A stretch of 18,324 nucleotides of DNA from CAZCWM01 sp964622625. GTDB taxonomy: Bacteria > Planctomycetota > Phycisphaerae > Phycisphaerales > Phycisphaeraceae. Location of the stretch: assembly GCA_964622625.1 (NCBI GenBank), contig CAZUUQ010000057.1:1-18324 (forward strand), written 5' to 3'. Made by a program: the position numbers and the translations under genes. The notes beneath the pieces were generated by a model. The model saw nothing but the letters and a program-made list of their open reading frames with translations. It ran no database searches and was not told the DNA's origin. Position 1 is the stretch's first letter; every line of letters starts with the position of its first letter. Shown one piece after another: positions 6,088 to 14,791 of this stretch.

Positions 6088-7389
6088 ATGAGTGAGCCTG
6101 TTATCCAGATCGAAGGCCTGGGCAAGCGTTACCGCCTGGGCGCCAGCCATCGCAACGAGCCGACGCTCGGCGAGGCGGTCTACGATGCGCTGGGGCGCGG
6201 ATGGGCGAAACTGCGCGGCCGCGAAGCGACGCGGGCACGGCGGCACTTCTGGGCGCTCGATGATGTGAACCTGACTGTACAGCCGGGTGAAGTCGTCGGC
6301 CTGGTCGGGCACAACGGCGCGGGCAAGAGCACGCTGCTGAAGCTGCTGTCGCGCATCACGCCGCCGACGCGCGGGGCGATCACGCTGCGCGGGCGCGTGG
6401 GCAGCCTGCTGGAAGTCGGCACGGGCTTTCATCCGGAGCTGACGGGGCGTGAGAACATTTACCTCAATGGCGCGATTCTCGGCATGCGCCGCGGCGAGAT
6501 CCGCCGCAAGTTCGATGCGATCGTCGATTTCGCCGAGATCGGCCGCTTCATCGACACGCCGGTGAAGCGCTACTCCAGCGGCATGTACGTGCGCCTGGCC
6601 TTCGCGGTGGCGGCCCACCTGGAGCCGGAGATTCTGCTGGTTGACGAGGTGCTGGCCGTGGGCGACGCGGCTTTCCAGAGCAAGTGCCTGGGCAAGATGG
6701 GCGACGTCGCCCGCGCGGGCCGCACGATTCTCTTCGTCAGCCACAACATGAAGGCCGTCCGCTCGCTGTGCCACCGCGCGGTGCTGCTGGACAACGGCCG
6801 ACTGGTGGACGACGGCGATGCCGACACGGTGACGCAGCGTTACCTCCAGGCCGCCCGGCCGCTGGTGCCGCTGGATCAGTTGCGCCGGCGGATCGCCGCC
6901 CTGCCGAGCGACGACAGCTTCCGGCTTATTGACGTGCAACTCACGCAAGGCGGCAGCTCGGCCGGTGTCGCCCGCGACACCATCGGCAACGGCTCGCCGC
7001 TGCATGTGACGCTCACCTACGACGTACTGCGTCCGACCACGGGCCTGCGCGTCTACCTCGATCTGTGCGACGAATACAACGATCTGCTGCTCCGCAGCTT
7101 CCACGACGAGCGGGCGGCCGTGATCCCGACGATGCAGCCGGGCCGCTACATCTCGACCGCGACGATCCCCGCCCACCTGCTCGCGCCGCGGGCGTACGCC
7201 CTGGTGGTGCAGGCGGGGGTCTACAACGTGCGCTCGTGCCTGGGCGGCGGCCTGTGGCTGCCGCTGCGTGTGGAGCAGACCGGTCAGATCAACCTCGCCT
7301 ACGCCAGCGATCCGGTCCGCAGCAAACTGCAGCCGGCCATCGACTGGCGGACAACTTCGGAGGCCGCCCCGCGACGGGCGGCAGCGTGA
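6088..7389 (+). CDS. Polysaccharide ABC transporter ATPase with C-terminal Wzt-type domain
   Basis: A 433-residue ATPase partner of the upstream permease. Walker A is GHNGAGKST (74-82), the signature is YSSGM (162-166), Walker B is ILLVDE (182-187) and the switch His is H219 in SHNM. The VGSLLEVGTGFHPELTGREN segment (104-122) is typical of the Wzt/TagH subfamily. After residue about 265 comes a beta-rich extension of about 165 residues. In E. coli O8/O9a Wzt, such a domain binds the modified non-reducing end of the O-chain and couples chain capping to export (known for that family). Here the sequence of this region is only assigned by position and length. ATG 6088 has no strong ribosome binding site. 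Its stop overlaps the next start (GTGA). Confidence 0.94.
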   Translation: MSEPVIQIEGLGKRYRLGASHRNEPTLGEAVYDALGRGWAKLRGREATRARRHFWALDDVNLTVQPGEVVGLVGHNGAGKSTLLKLLSRITPPTRGAITLRGRVGSLLEVGTGFHPELTGRENIYLNGAILGMRRGEIRRKFDAIVDFAEIGRFIDTPVKRYSSGMYVRLAFAVAAHLEPEILLVDEVLAVGDAAFQSKCLGKMGDVARAGRTILFVSHNMKAVRSLCHRAVLLDNGRLVDDGDADTVTQRYLQAARPLVPLDQLRRRIAALPSDDSFRLIDVQLTQGGSSAGVARDTIGNGSPLHVTLTYDVLRPTTGLRVYLDLCDEYNDLLLRSFHDERAAVIPTMQPGRYISTATIPAHLLAPRAYALVVQAGVYNVRSCLGGGLWLPLRVEQTGQINLAYASDPVRSKLQPAIDWRTTSEAAPRRAAA

Positions 7390-7943
7390 ACGCGGCCATG
7401 TGGTACCGCCTGCTCAAAAGCGACTTCGCGCATCGGCTGCTGGTGAAGCTGCCCGAGGGGCAGCCCAACGGCCTGCTGTGGCGGCTGCGCGAGACCAGCC
7501 ACACGCTGCGACTCCAGAAGCGCGGGCGCGGCGGCTACCTGCGCGACACGACGATCGCCTGCCCCGCCAATGTCACCGTCGGCGACCGCGTGACCTGCGG
7601 CGGGCGCGTGTTCATCGACGGGTCGGGCGGCGTGCGCATCGGCGATGACGTGATGATGGCCCACGGTGTGAAGATCACCAGCGCCGGCCACGACCCCGAT
7701 GTGCCGCGGATGAACGAGGGCAACCTCAACCGGCCGGTGACGATAGGCCGCAACGTCTGGCTGGGCATCGGCGCGATCATTCTGCCGGGCGTGAGCATCG
7801 CCGACGGCGTGGTGGTCGGGGCCGGCGCGGTGGTGACGCGCGGCATCGAGACGCCGAACGTCATCGTGGCCGGCGTACCCGCCCGCGTGCTGCGTTCGCG
7901 CCGCCTATCGCCCAATCCTATTGAGCGTCGGCTCGCCGCCTGA
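7386..7943 (+). CDS. Hexapeptide-repeat O-acyltransferase (acetyltransferase)
   Basis: A 185-residue member of the left-handed beta-helix (LbH) acyltransferase superfamily, like WbbJ/LacA-type sugar O-acetyltransferases. Imperfect hexapeptide turns run from about 58 to 95 and again from 118 to 165, including the characteristic NVWLGIGAIILPGVSI and VVVGAGAVVTRGI segments and the closing VAGVPARVLR. The likely catalytic histidine is H102 in SAGHDPD. It probably acetylates a sugar of the exported glycan using acetyl-CoA. The GTG start at 7386 overlaps the preceding TGA (GTGA), which suggests coupled translation; ATG 7398, four codons in, is an alternative. The N-terminal 45 residues are helical and basic and have no repeat. 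Confidence 0.88.
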   Translation: MNAAMWYRLLKSDFAHRLLVKLPEGQPNGLLWRLRETSHTLRLQKRGRGGYLRDTTIACPANVTVGDRVTCGGRVFIDGSGGVRIGDDVMMAHGVKITSAGHDPDVPRMNEGNLNRPVTIGRNVWLGIGAIILPGVSIADGVVVGAGAVVTRGIETPNVIVAGVPARVLRSRRLSPNPIERRLAA

Positions 7944-7955
7944 AGGATTCCAGTC

Positions 7956-8732
7956 ATGCTTGACACCCTGTTCGCCCGCCTTCGACTCCCCCCCCGGCCG
8001 TCGGCCGACGCGCTGCATCATGTGCGGCGAAACACACTGGAAGTGCGCGACCTGGCGTGCCTCAAGCTGGCGATGGGCTGGTGGCATGATCCGCGGCTTG
8101 AAGGTGTCGAGCACCTGCACCGCTTCGATTACCTGGAAGACCTCAACGACCGCCGGGTGCGCGACGCGGAAGTCATCTGCTCAGCCTGCTGCAACGGCGA
8201 GCCGAAGACCATCCTGGAAATCGGCACCGCGGCCGGCGAGACCACCGCCCTGATGGCGAAGCACGCCCCGCACGCGATCGTGCACACGCTCAACATCCCG
8301 CCCGAAGAGATCGCCGACGGCGGCAAGGCGGTGACCTACGCGCCGGCACGCGATGAGATCGGCCGGGCGTATCGCGAAGCCGGCTGCACCAACGTGCGGC
8401 AGATTCTGGCCAACACCGCGACCTGGTCGCCGCAGCGCGAGCCTTTCGACGGCCCGATCGACGTGGCCTTCATCGACGGCTGCCACGACGCCGACTTCGT
8501 TTACAGCGACACGCGCAAGATACTCGGCCGCTGCCGACCGGGGTCGCTGATCCTCTGGCACGATTTCGCGCCGCAGCTTGCCCACCAGTACGACTGGATC
8601 GCGTCGGTGTGTGCCGGCGTGGAGCGGCTGTACCGCGACGGCCTGATCCGCGGGCGCATCCTGCATCTTCAGGACTCGTGGGTCGGTCTGTACCGCGTGC
8701 CCGACAGCGTATCGCAGAAGCAGGCCGCCTGA
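7956..8732 (+). CDS. Class I SAM-dependent methyltransferase
   Basis: A 258-residue Rossmann-type methyltransferase, closest in layout to the Methyltransf_24/CmcI-like group. SAM-binding motif I is ILEIGTAAGE (86-95). IDVAFIDGCHDADFVYSD (168-185) gives the strand-4 acidic motif and GSLILWHDF (196-204) the strand-5 motif. It starts at ATG 7956 behind AAGGA about seven bases upstream, 12 bp after the acyltransferase stop. In this setting a sugar or lipid-carrier hydroxyl is the plausible acceptor, but the substrate cannot be read from the sequence. The N-terminal 70 residues have no recognisable motif. Confidence 0.82.
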   Translation: MLDTLFARLRLPPRPSADALHHVRRNTLEVRDLACLKLAMGWWHDPRLEGVEHLHRFDYLEDLNDRRVRDAEVICSACCNGEPKTILEIGTAAGETTALMAKHAPHAIVHTLNIPPEEIADGGKAVTYAPARDEIGRAYREAGCTNVRQILANTATWSPQREPFDGPIDVAFIDGCHDADFVYSDTRKILGRCRPGSLILWHDFAPQLAHQYDWIASVCAGVERLYRDGLIRGRILHLQDSWVGLYRVPDSVSQKQAA

Positions 8733-8752
8733 CTCCGGAGCATGACCGCGCG

Positions 8753-10453
8753 ATGAGCCGTCGTCTGAAAATCCTGCTGGCCCACGGCGTCGCGTCACCC
8801 GCGGCCGAGCGGTGGTACGCCAACGTCGCCGCCGCGGCGGCCGGCGCGGCCGACGTGCGGCGCTTCTGCGTCACGCTCGATCCGCCCGGCCCGCGGCTGA
8901 CGTGGCTGCAGCTTGACGACCTGTGGCGCCGCCGCGACCCGCGCCTGATGGCCATGTACCGCCGCCTGCGCGCCGCCGCGGCCGACTGCGACGTGCTGCT
9001 GAACTACAACGGCATCAACATCCATCCTGAATTTCTTGACTATCTGCCGACGTTCAACGTCTTCGCCAGCTTCGACGATCCCGAAGCCAGCGCCGGCACC
9101 AGCGAGCCGGTCGCGGCCGCGTTCGACGCCGCGTTCCACGGCAACATCGCGTCGCGCGGGCAGTACGAGCGTTTCGGCTGCCGCCGCACCGCTTTCCTGC
9201 CGATTTTCGTGGACCCCACGGAGCTGCCGCCGCGCGAGCAGCGCGACGCCCTGATCCGCGCGCCGCGGCCGATCCCGATTTCAATGTGCTGCGAATACAC
9301 GCCCTGGCGGGCGGCCCGGCTGGACGCGCTGGCGCAGGCGTTCCCCGAAGCGCAGTGTTACGGCAGCGGCTGGCCGCGCGGCCGCATTGCCCAGGGCGCA
9401 CTCGAAAAGCTCTATCGTCAGACACGCATCGGCTGGAACGTGCACAATTCGACCGGCCCGATCAACCAGCGCACGTTCATGTTGGCCGCGTGGGGCGTGC
9501 TGCAGATCTGCGACAACCGCACCGGTCTGGGCCAGCTCTACGAACTGGGCGACGAGGCCCTGGGCTTCGACACCATCGATGAGGCGATCGAACTGACGCG
9601 GCGGTGGCTGCATCGGGACGACCAGCGCAAGCGCATCATCGCCAACGCCTTTGACCGCTTCTGGCGCGACTACCATCCGACGGTGGTCTGGCGGGGCATC
9701 GTGCGACAGCTTGAAGCATGGGACGCACAGCCGCGTCAGCGCGCATCATGCTCCGCCCTGCCGCGGGCCGGAGTCGCACGGCGGCTGCGCTTCGCCCTGC
9801 ACGATGCGCGTCAGCGGCTGCGCCAGCGCCGGCGGATTGGCGCGACGGCGAGGCCTCCGGGTGAACAGGATCCCGTCAAGGCCGGCCCGGATCAGCGCGT
9901 CGCGCTGGGCATCGACGCCCCGCTGGCCTCGGAGACGTTTGAGTCGCCAGGCGCGTCGCGCGTCGAACATCCCGACCTGCCGGCCGAGCCGCTCTGCTGG
10001 GCTGTCACGGCACTGATCGGCCCGGCCCGGCGCATCCGCGTGCTCGGTTCACTGGCCGATCGCTTCGCCGCGCTGGCGCGTGTGGAGCCGGGCCGCACCC
10101 TGTTCGTGGGCGAGGAGTCAACGCGTGATCGTCAGCCTGCCGATCTCGTCGTCGTCATCGATGCCGCCTCGTCGCCACGTGAACTGATTGATCTCGCCCT
10201 GTCGCATCGCGACGACGCCCCGCGCCTGCTGCTGGCGAGCACGCGGCCATGCAATCTTGTCGCCGCGGCCGCCGCCGATGCCGACACGCGCGATGCGTGC
10301 GACTGGCTGATGCAGCGCGGGCGACTGAGCCTCTACCGCCTGCCCGACCCGGCCGTGCCCTGGCTGACGCCTTGTGATGCGCCGGGACAAACCAACCAGT
10401 TGATCGCCCGATGGACCGCCCTCGCCGCCGAGGCGCAGCGAAAGGTCGCGTGA
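8753..10453 (+). CDS. CgeB-like glycosyltransferase with an extra C-terminal domain
   Basis: A 566-residue protein. Residues about 1-325 look like a CgeB/GT4-type GT-B glycosyltransferase. The N-terminal half has the KILLAHG strand and FASFDDPE; the C-terminal half has ISMCCEYTPWR (176-186), IGWNVHNSTGPINQRTFM (226-243) and GVLQICDN, followed by a terminal RFWRDYHPTVVWR helix, as in the Glyco_trans_1_2 module. A basic linker (about 326-400) leads to about 160 residues that resemble a decayed Rossmann/methyltransferase fold: AVTALIGPARRIRVLGSLADRF (417-438), then ADLVVVIDAASSPRELIDLAL. The glycine-rich SAM loop is missing there. ATG 8753 is the start giving a clean MSRRLKILLAHG N-terminus; the frame is open upstream inside the previous gene. 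The stop overlaps the next start (TGATG). Donor and acceptor are unknown. Confidence 0.75.
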   Translation: MSRRLKILLAHGVASPAAERWYANVAAAAAGAADVRRFCVTLDPPGPRLTWLQLDDLWRRRDPRLMAMYRRLRAAAADCDVLLNYNGINIHPEFLDYLPTFNVFASFDDPEASAGTSEPVAAAFDAAFHGNIASRGQYERFGCRRTAFLPIFVDPTELPPREQRDALIRAPRPIPISMCCEYTPWRAARLDALAQAFPEAQCYGSGWPRGRIAQGALEKLYRQTRIGWNVHNSTGPINQRTFMLAAWGVLQICDNRTGLGQLYELGDEALGFDTIDEAIELTRRWLHRDDQRKRIIANAFDRFWRDYHPTVVWRGIVRQLEAWDAQPRQRASCSALPRAGVARRLRFALHDARQRLRQRRRIGATARPPGEQDPVKAGPDQRVALGIDAPLASETFESPGASRVEHPDLPAEPLCWAVTALIGPARRIRVLGSLADRFAALARVEPGRTLFVGEESTRDRQPADLVVVIDAASSPRELIDLALSHRDDAPRLLLASTRPCNLVAAAAADADTRDACDWLMQRGRLSLYRLPDPAVPWLTPCDAPGQTNQLIARWTALAAEAQRKVA

Positions 10454-11355
10454 TGCAAGCCGACACCCGGAGCCGCACCATGTCCGCCACTGCCGCCCCC
10501 GTCATCGTCAGCGCGACGCCGCCCGCCACGCGCCGGCCTGTCCGCACCGTCCGACCGGCCGACTGGAAAGCCGATCACGTCGAGCGGCTGTGGTCCTACT
10601 GGGGTTCGCGCCCGCACCATCTTGAGCAGTACTTCTCGCACCAGGTCGGTCACGGCGTGGTCGCCCTGCTGCGTCACACCGGCCGGCTGCGCGGCCAGGT
10701 GCTCGACTACGGCTGCGGACCGGGCTTCCTGATTGACCATCTGCTCGCAAGCGGCACGGAAGGACTCAGCGTCTACGGCGCCGACACCAGCGCCCATGCC
10801 GTGCGCGACGTCAACGCCCGCCTGCACGGCCGACCGGGCTTCCACGGCATCACACAGCTCGACGGATTCCCCTCGCCTTTTGAGGCTGATCGCTTCGACG
10901 TGGTCACCTGCATCGAGACGCTCGAACACCTCGACGACGCGACGCTGCAGCACGTGACGGCCGACATCCACCGCCTGCTGCGGCCCGGCGGCATCGCCAT
11001 GTTCACCACGCCCTTTGCCGAGACGCTCGAGCGGAACATGGTCTACTGCCCCTTCTGCGACAGCGAGTTCCACCGCGTGCAGCACATGCGCTCGCTCACG
11101 GCCGAATCGATGAGCGGCCTTCTTCGCGAACAGGGTTACGACGTGCTGTTCTGCGGCAATCTGAACTTCGCCGACTTCCAGCGCGACACGATTCCGCCGC
11201 TGGCCGACCTCAGCCCGCGCACGATCGGGCGGATTCTGGCGTCGGCGGCCCATCGCCTGCTGGACCGCATCGCGCCTCGACCGTTCCCGCACAACCGCGC
11301 GTTTCAGGAACGCCTGCGCGGCGGGCGGCACCTGTGTGCCGTCGTCTCCAAGTGA
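10453..11355 (+). CDS. Class I SAM-dependent methyltransferase (Methyltransf_11/23 type)
   Basis: A 300-residue methyltransferase. Motif I is VLDYGCGPGFL (83-93), the acidic end of strand 2 is D111 in YGADTS, motif IV is FDVVTCIETLEHLDD (148-162) and RPGG (177-180) precedes strand 5. A CPFCDSEFHRVQHMRSLT segment (199-216) holds two cysteines and a histidine after the core, a pattern often seen in methyltransferases of surface-sugar loci. The ATG at 10453 shares its first base with the previous TGA, indicating coupled translation; ATG 10480 (residue 10) is an alternative because residues 1-33 are disordered. It likely O-methylates a sugar of the exported glycan, an inference from context. Confidence 0.85.
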   Translation: MQADTRSRTMSATAAPVIVSATPPATRRPVRTVRPADWKADHVERLWSYWGSRPHHLEQYFSHQVGHGVVALLRHTGRLRGQVLDYGCGPGFLIDHLLASGTEGLSVYGADTSAHAVRDVNARLHGRPGFHGITQLDGFPSPFEADRFDVVTCIETLEHLDDATLQHVTADIHRLLRPGGIAMFTTPFAETLERNMVYCPFCDSEFHRVQHMRSLTAESMSGLLREQGYDVLFCGNLNFADFQRDTIPPLADLSPRTIGRILASAAHRLLDRIAPRPFPHNRAFQERLRGGRHLCAVVSK

Positions 11356-11379
11356 ACGGATCATGAACGGAGCCACCGC

Positions 11380-13481
11380 ATGTGCGGCATCGCAGGCATC
11401 ATCGGCAACGGCTTTCGTCCGCAGGCGGAGCAGCGCATCGCGCGCATGACCGCCAGCCTCGCGCACCGCGGGCCGGACGGACAGGGCACGCTTGTGCGCG
11501 GGCGGGTGGCCCTGGGCCATCGCCGGCTGTCGATCATCGACCTCGAAGGCGGCCGCCAGCCGCTGAGCAATGAAGATCGCAGCGTCTGGGTCACGTTCAA
11601 CGGCGAGATCTACAACCATGCCGATCTGGCCGAGCAGCTCCGGGCCGCGGGGCACGTGTTCCGCACGCGCTGCGACACCGAGGTCATCGTCCACGCTTAC
11701 GAGCAATGGGGCATCGACTGCGTCAGGCGGTTCCGCGGCATGTTCGCCTTCGCGGTGGCGGACTTCCAGCGTCGGCGCGTCATGCTCGCCCGCGATCACT
11801 TCGGCATCAAGCCGCTGTACTACCGCCTTGCCCCGGGGCAACTGAGCTTCGCCTCGGAGCTGCCCGCCCTGCGCCACAGCCATGACGCCACGCTGACGGG
11901 CAACCCGCTGGCGGTCGAGCTGTACCTGCGCTACCAGTACATCCCCACGCCGCACACGATCTACCACGACGTCTTCAAGCTGCCGCCGGCCCACTATGCG
12001 GTCGTCGATTTCGACGGTCGACTGATCACGCCGCCGACGCGTTACTGGGATCTGCAATTCGCTCCGGCTCCGCGCATGGGCGAGCGCGAGTGGCTCGAGC
12101 GCATGGAAGCGGCCATCGCCGATTCGGTCAAGGCGCACCTGATCGCCGACGTGCCCGTGGGCCTGTTCCTCTCCGGCGGCATTGATTCGACGCTGATCGC
12201 GCTGCACGCGAGCAGAATCACCGGCCGCAGGCTTGCGGGCTTCGGCATCGGCTTCAGCGACCAGCAGTTCAACGAGATGGCCTANNNNNNNNNNNNNNNN
12301 NNNNNNNNNNNNNNNNNNNNNNNNNNNNNNNNNNNNNNNNNNNNNNNNNNNNNNNNNNNNNNNNNNNNNNNNNNNNNNNNNNNNGGCTTGCGGGCTTCGG
12401 CATCGGCTTCAGCGACCAGCAGTTCAACGAGATGGCCTACGCCCGCCAGGCCGCGGCCGCGTGCGGCATCGAGCTGCACGAGCAGACCGTCGATGACGAT
12501 TCACTTGATCTGCTGCCGGATCTGGTCGGGCAGTACGGCGAGCCGTTCGGGGACAGTTCCGCGATTCCGACGTACCTGGTGTCGCGCTTCGCGCGCCAGT
12601 CCGTGCCCGTGGTGCTGACAGGCGACGGCGGGGACGAAGCGTTCGGCGGGTACGACACGTACCTGCGCTGGATGGCCAAGGCGTCGCTGCGGCAGGCGCG
12701 CGACTACTACCGCCTCTGGCCGCGCATGGGCGTGCTCTGGGCCATGGGCGCGCTGCGCCGCCGTGTGGCGCCGCGCTTGCCGGGCGGGGGGCACGACCTG
12801 ACCGACTGGCAGTCGCTGCTGCTGCACACGACGGACGCCATGCGCCGGGGCCTGTGGCGCGACGACTTCGCCCGTCTGCCCGATCAGCGCTGCGGCCTGT
12901 TCGACGCCGCTGGTCTGCGGGCACGCAAGCTGGCGCGCATCGACTTCGCCCAGTACCTCGACTACCAGACGTATCTGCCGTGCGACATCCTCACCAAGGT
13001 GGACATCGCGTCGATGGCTCACGGGCTGGAAGCGCGGCCGCCGCTGATCGACCGCCACGTCGTGGAACTGGCGGCATCGATGCCCGCGTCACTGCGTTAC
13101 GCCCGCGGGCGCGACGGCCGGCCGATCGCCAAGCCGGCGCTCAAGCGCCTGCTGCAGGGCGCAATGCCCGACGCCTTCATTCATCGCTCCAAGCAGGGTT
13201 TCGCCATTCCCAAGCCGCGCTGGATGGCCGGCGCCGGCCACCTGCTCGATCCGCTGCTGCTCGGCCAGCGTTCGCCTCTGCGGCAACTGTTCCGCGAACG
13301 CGCCCTGCGCGATCTGCACGAAGCGCACGCCCGTGGTGAGAACCAGTCGGGCCGGGTGTGGCTGATGCTCGTGCTGGGTCTGTGGATGCAGCAGAACCCC
13401 GACGTGACCTTCGCATCGCGTGAGGCAGCGGCGACATCAGTCGTTGGCCTCGCGCCGCAACCCCTGGCCCAGGCAGCCTGA
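11380..13481 (+). CDS. asnB: Asparagine synthase-type amidotransferase, broken only by an assembly gap
   Basis: A glutamine-hydrolysing, AsnB-like two-domain enzyme. The N-terminal class II glutaminase domain begins MCGIAGIIG with the nucleophile Cys2, and has SLAHRGPDG (26-34) and FNGEIYNH (73-80). The ATP-pyrophosphatase domain has FLSGGIDST (263-271) and, after the gap, GDGGDEAFGGY (363-373) and the LEARPPLIDR segment. The N run at 12285-12384 splits the frame, but the 55 bases on either side of it are identical. Joining 12284 directly to 12440 gives an uninterrupted 648-codon frame with a natural length, so I treat this as one intact gene. GGAG lies seven bases ahead of ATG 11380. Within a glycan operon the acceptor may be a sugar uronic acid rather than aspartate; that is an inference, and ordinary asparagine synthesis remains possible. 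Confidence 0.9.
12230..12284 (+). repeat. 55-bp sequence, left copy (contig-end overlap)
   Basis: These 55 bases are repeated without change at 12385-12439 on the far side of the N run. The segment begins at GGCTTGCGGGC and ends at GATGGCCTA. It encodes part of the AsnB synthetase domain (FGIGFSDQQFNEM), so two copies would not be expected in a working enzyme. The exact length is typical of a k-mer overlap left at contig ends. Confidence 0.9.
12285..12384. other. Assembly gap, 100 N
   Basis: Exactly 100 undetermined bases, the conventional placeholder for a gap of unknown size. Because the same 55-bp sequence lies on both sides, the real gap is most likely negative, an overlap of 55 bases. 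No missing sequence is needed. Confidence 0.95.
12385..12439 (+). repeat. 55-bp sequence, right copy (contig-end overlap)
   Basis: Identical to 12230-12284. The coding frame changes across the gap only because 155 extra bases (100 N plus 55 duplicated) are present; removing 12285-12439 puts both halves of the amidotransferase in one frame. Confidence 0.9.
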
Positions 13482-13492
13482 CCGAGTGCACC

Positions 13493-14791
13493 ATGCCGCG
13501 ACGCATCGCCTTTCTGACCCCGGAGTATGTGACCAACGCGCCCACGGGCGGCGGCCTGGCGTCGTACGTCGACCGCATAGCCCGCGTCCTGCGCACCATG
13601 GGACATGAGCCTGAAGTGTTCACGCTGGCCGACACGCCCGAAGTGCTCGACCACGACGGCGTACGGGTCGAGCACGTCGTGCCGGCCGATAATGCGATCA
13701 CGAAGCTGCTGGGCGCACACTGGCGGCTGCGGCTGCGTTTCGGCGTCACACTGCGCCAGCTTCGCGGCGCGGTCGCCCTGGCCGGGGCGCTGCGGCAGCG
13801 CGAGGCGCAGAAGCCTTTCGACATGGTGCAGAGCGCCGACTGGGGTCTGAGCGGCCTGTTCGTGCCGCGGCAGGCAACACGTGCGCACCTGGTCCGCTGC
13901 TCGTGGTCGCGCAAGGCCTGCGAGCATGCGGCCGGCCTGCGTCCGAATCTCGACAACCGCCTGCTGGCGATGCTCGAGCGCCGCTGCATGCGCCGCGCCG
14001 ATGCCGTCTACGCCCCCAGCCGTTTCGTCGCCGAGTCCGTCGGACGCGATGCGGGCGTGACCATTCACGTCGTCCGCCCGCCGGTGGAGTTCGATCCGCA
14101 TGGCCCCGCCCGTACTGTCGCGCCGAGCACCGCCCTGCCGCCGCGGTTTCTGCTGCACTTCGGCCTGCTCTCGGCGGTCAAGGGCACGGACGTGCTGCTG
14201 GCCGCCCTGCCGCGGGCGTGGCAGCAGGCGCCTGATCTGGCTGTCGTGCTGGCGGGGCGCGAAAGCGAAGCGGGTTACGTCGAGCGCCGCCTGAAGCCGC
14301 TGGGCGAACGCGGCCGCCGGCAGGTGATCTGGACAGGCCCCCTGTCGCGCGATCAGCTTGCCGCGATCCTGCCCCGCGCCGACGCGGCCGTGCTGCCCAG
14401 CCGAAGCGACAATCTGCCGAACACGATCATCGAATCCCTCGCGGCCGGCGTGCCCGTCGTCGGTTCGGACGGGGCGAGCATCGACGAACTGGTGCGGCCG
14501 GGCGTCAACGGCCTGCTCGTGCCGATCGAGGATGCGGCCACGCTGGGCGATGCGATGGCGGCCGCGTGGCGCGGCGAGCTTGCGGACCTGCGCGGGACCG
14601 ATAAGACCGCCCGCACGCTCGAACCCCTGCGGCCGCGGAATGCCGTCGCCGCCCTCATGCGGCTTGCCGGTTGTGCCGATGATGCCGACCGGAGCGCTTC
14701 GGCCGATTGTGCGGCCCAGGCAATCTCTTGTCCCACGGACGGCGATCACGATGCCCGGCAATTCCCGCCAGCCCGACGCCCAGCCGCCTGA
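13493..14791 (+). CDS. GT4-family glycosyltransferase
   Basis: A 432-residue GT-B fold glycosyltransferase. The N-terminal half opens with RIAFLTPEYV and GGGLASYVDRIARVL (18-32), the nucleotide-sugar enzyme signature. The C-terminal half (from about 215) has FLLHFGLLSAVKGTDVLL, then LPSRSDNLPNTIIESLAAG with the E-x7-E type catalytic/donor-binding segment, and GSDGASIDELVRPGVNGLLVP. These features fit retaining GT4 enzymes that add hexoses to lipid-linked oligosaccharides in the cytoplasm. The last about 40 residues are disordered and overlap the start of the next gene by 41 nt. It begins 11 bp after the amidotransferase stop. The sugar donor is not deducible. Confidence 0.9.
   Translation: MPRRIAFLTPEYVTNAPTGGGLASYVDRIARVLRTMGHEPEVFTLADTPEVLDHDGVRVEHVVPADNAITKLLGAHWRLRLRFGVTLRQLRGAVALAGALRQREAQKPFDMVQSADWGLSGLFVPRQATRAHLVRCSWSRKACEHAAGLRPNLDNRLLAMLERRCMRRADAVYAPSRFVAESVGRDAGVTIHVVRPPVEFDPHGPARTVAPSTALPPRFLLHFGLLSAVKGTDVLLAALPRAWQQAPDLAVVLAGRESEAGYVERRLKPLGERGRRQVIWTGPLSRDQLAAILPRADAAVLPSRSDNLPNTIIESLAAGVPVVGSDGASIDELVRPGVNGLLVPIEDAATLGDAMAAAWRGELADLRGTDKTARTLEPLRPRNAVAALMRLAGCADDADRSASADCAAQAISCPTDGDHDARQFPPARRPAA

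Noticed and set aside
10333..12207. Long antisense open frame (624 codons, minus strand) across the methyltransferase and amidotransferase genes
   Set aside because: In DNA this GC-rich, stop codons are rare on the opposite strand of real genes. The translation is Arg/Ala/Gly/His-rich without family motifs, whereas the plus strand carries clear catalytic motifs.
12230..12439. Genuine tandem duplication or insertion in asnB
   Set aside because: The copies are identical and separated only by a standard 100-N placeholder; a contig-end overlap explains length, identity and frame change more simply.
13181..14761. Antisense open frame (526 codons, minus strand) over the asnB end and GT4 gene
   Set aside because: Same compositional shadow; no recognisable domain, and the plus strand encodes an intact GT-B enzyme.
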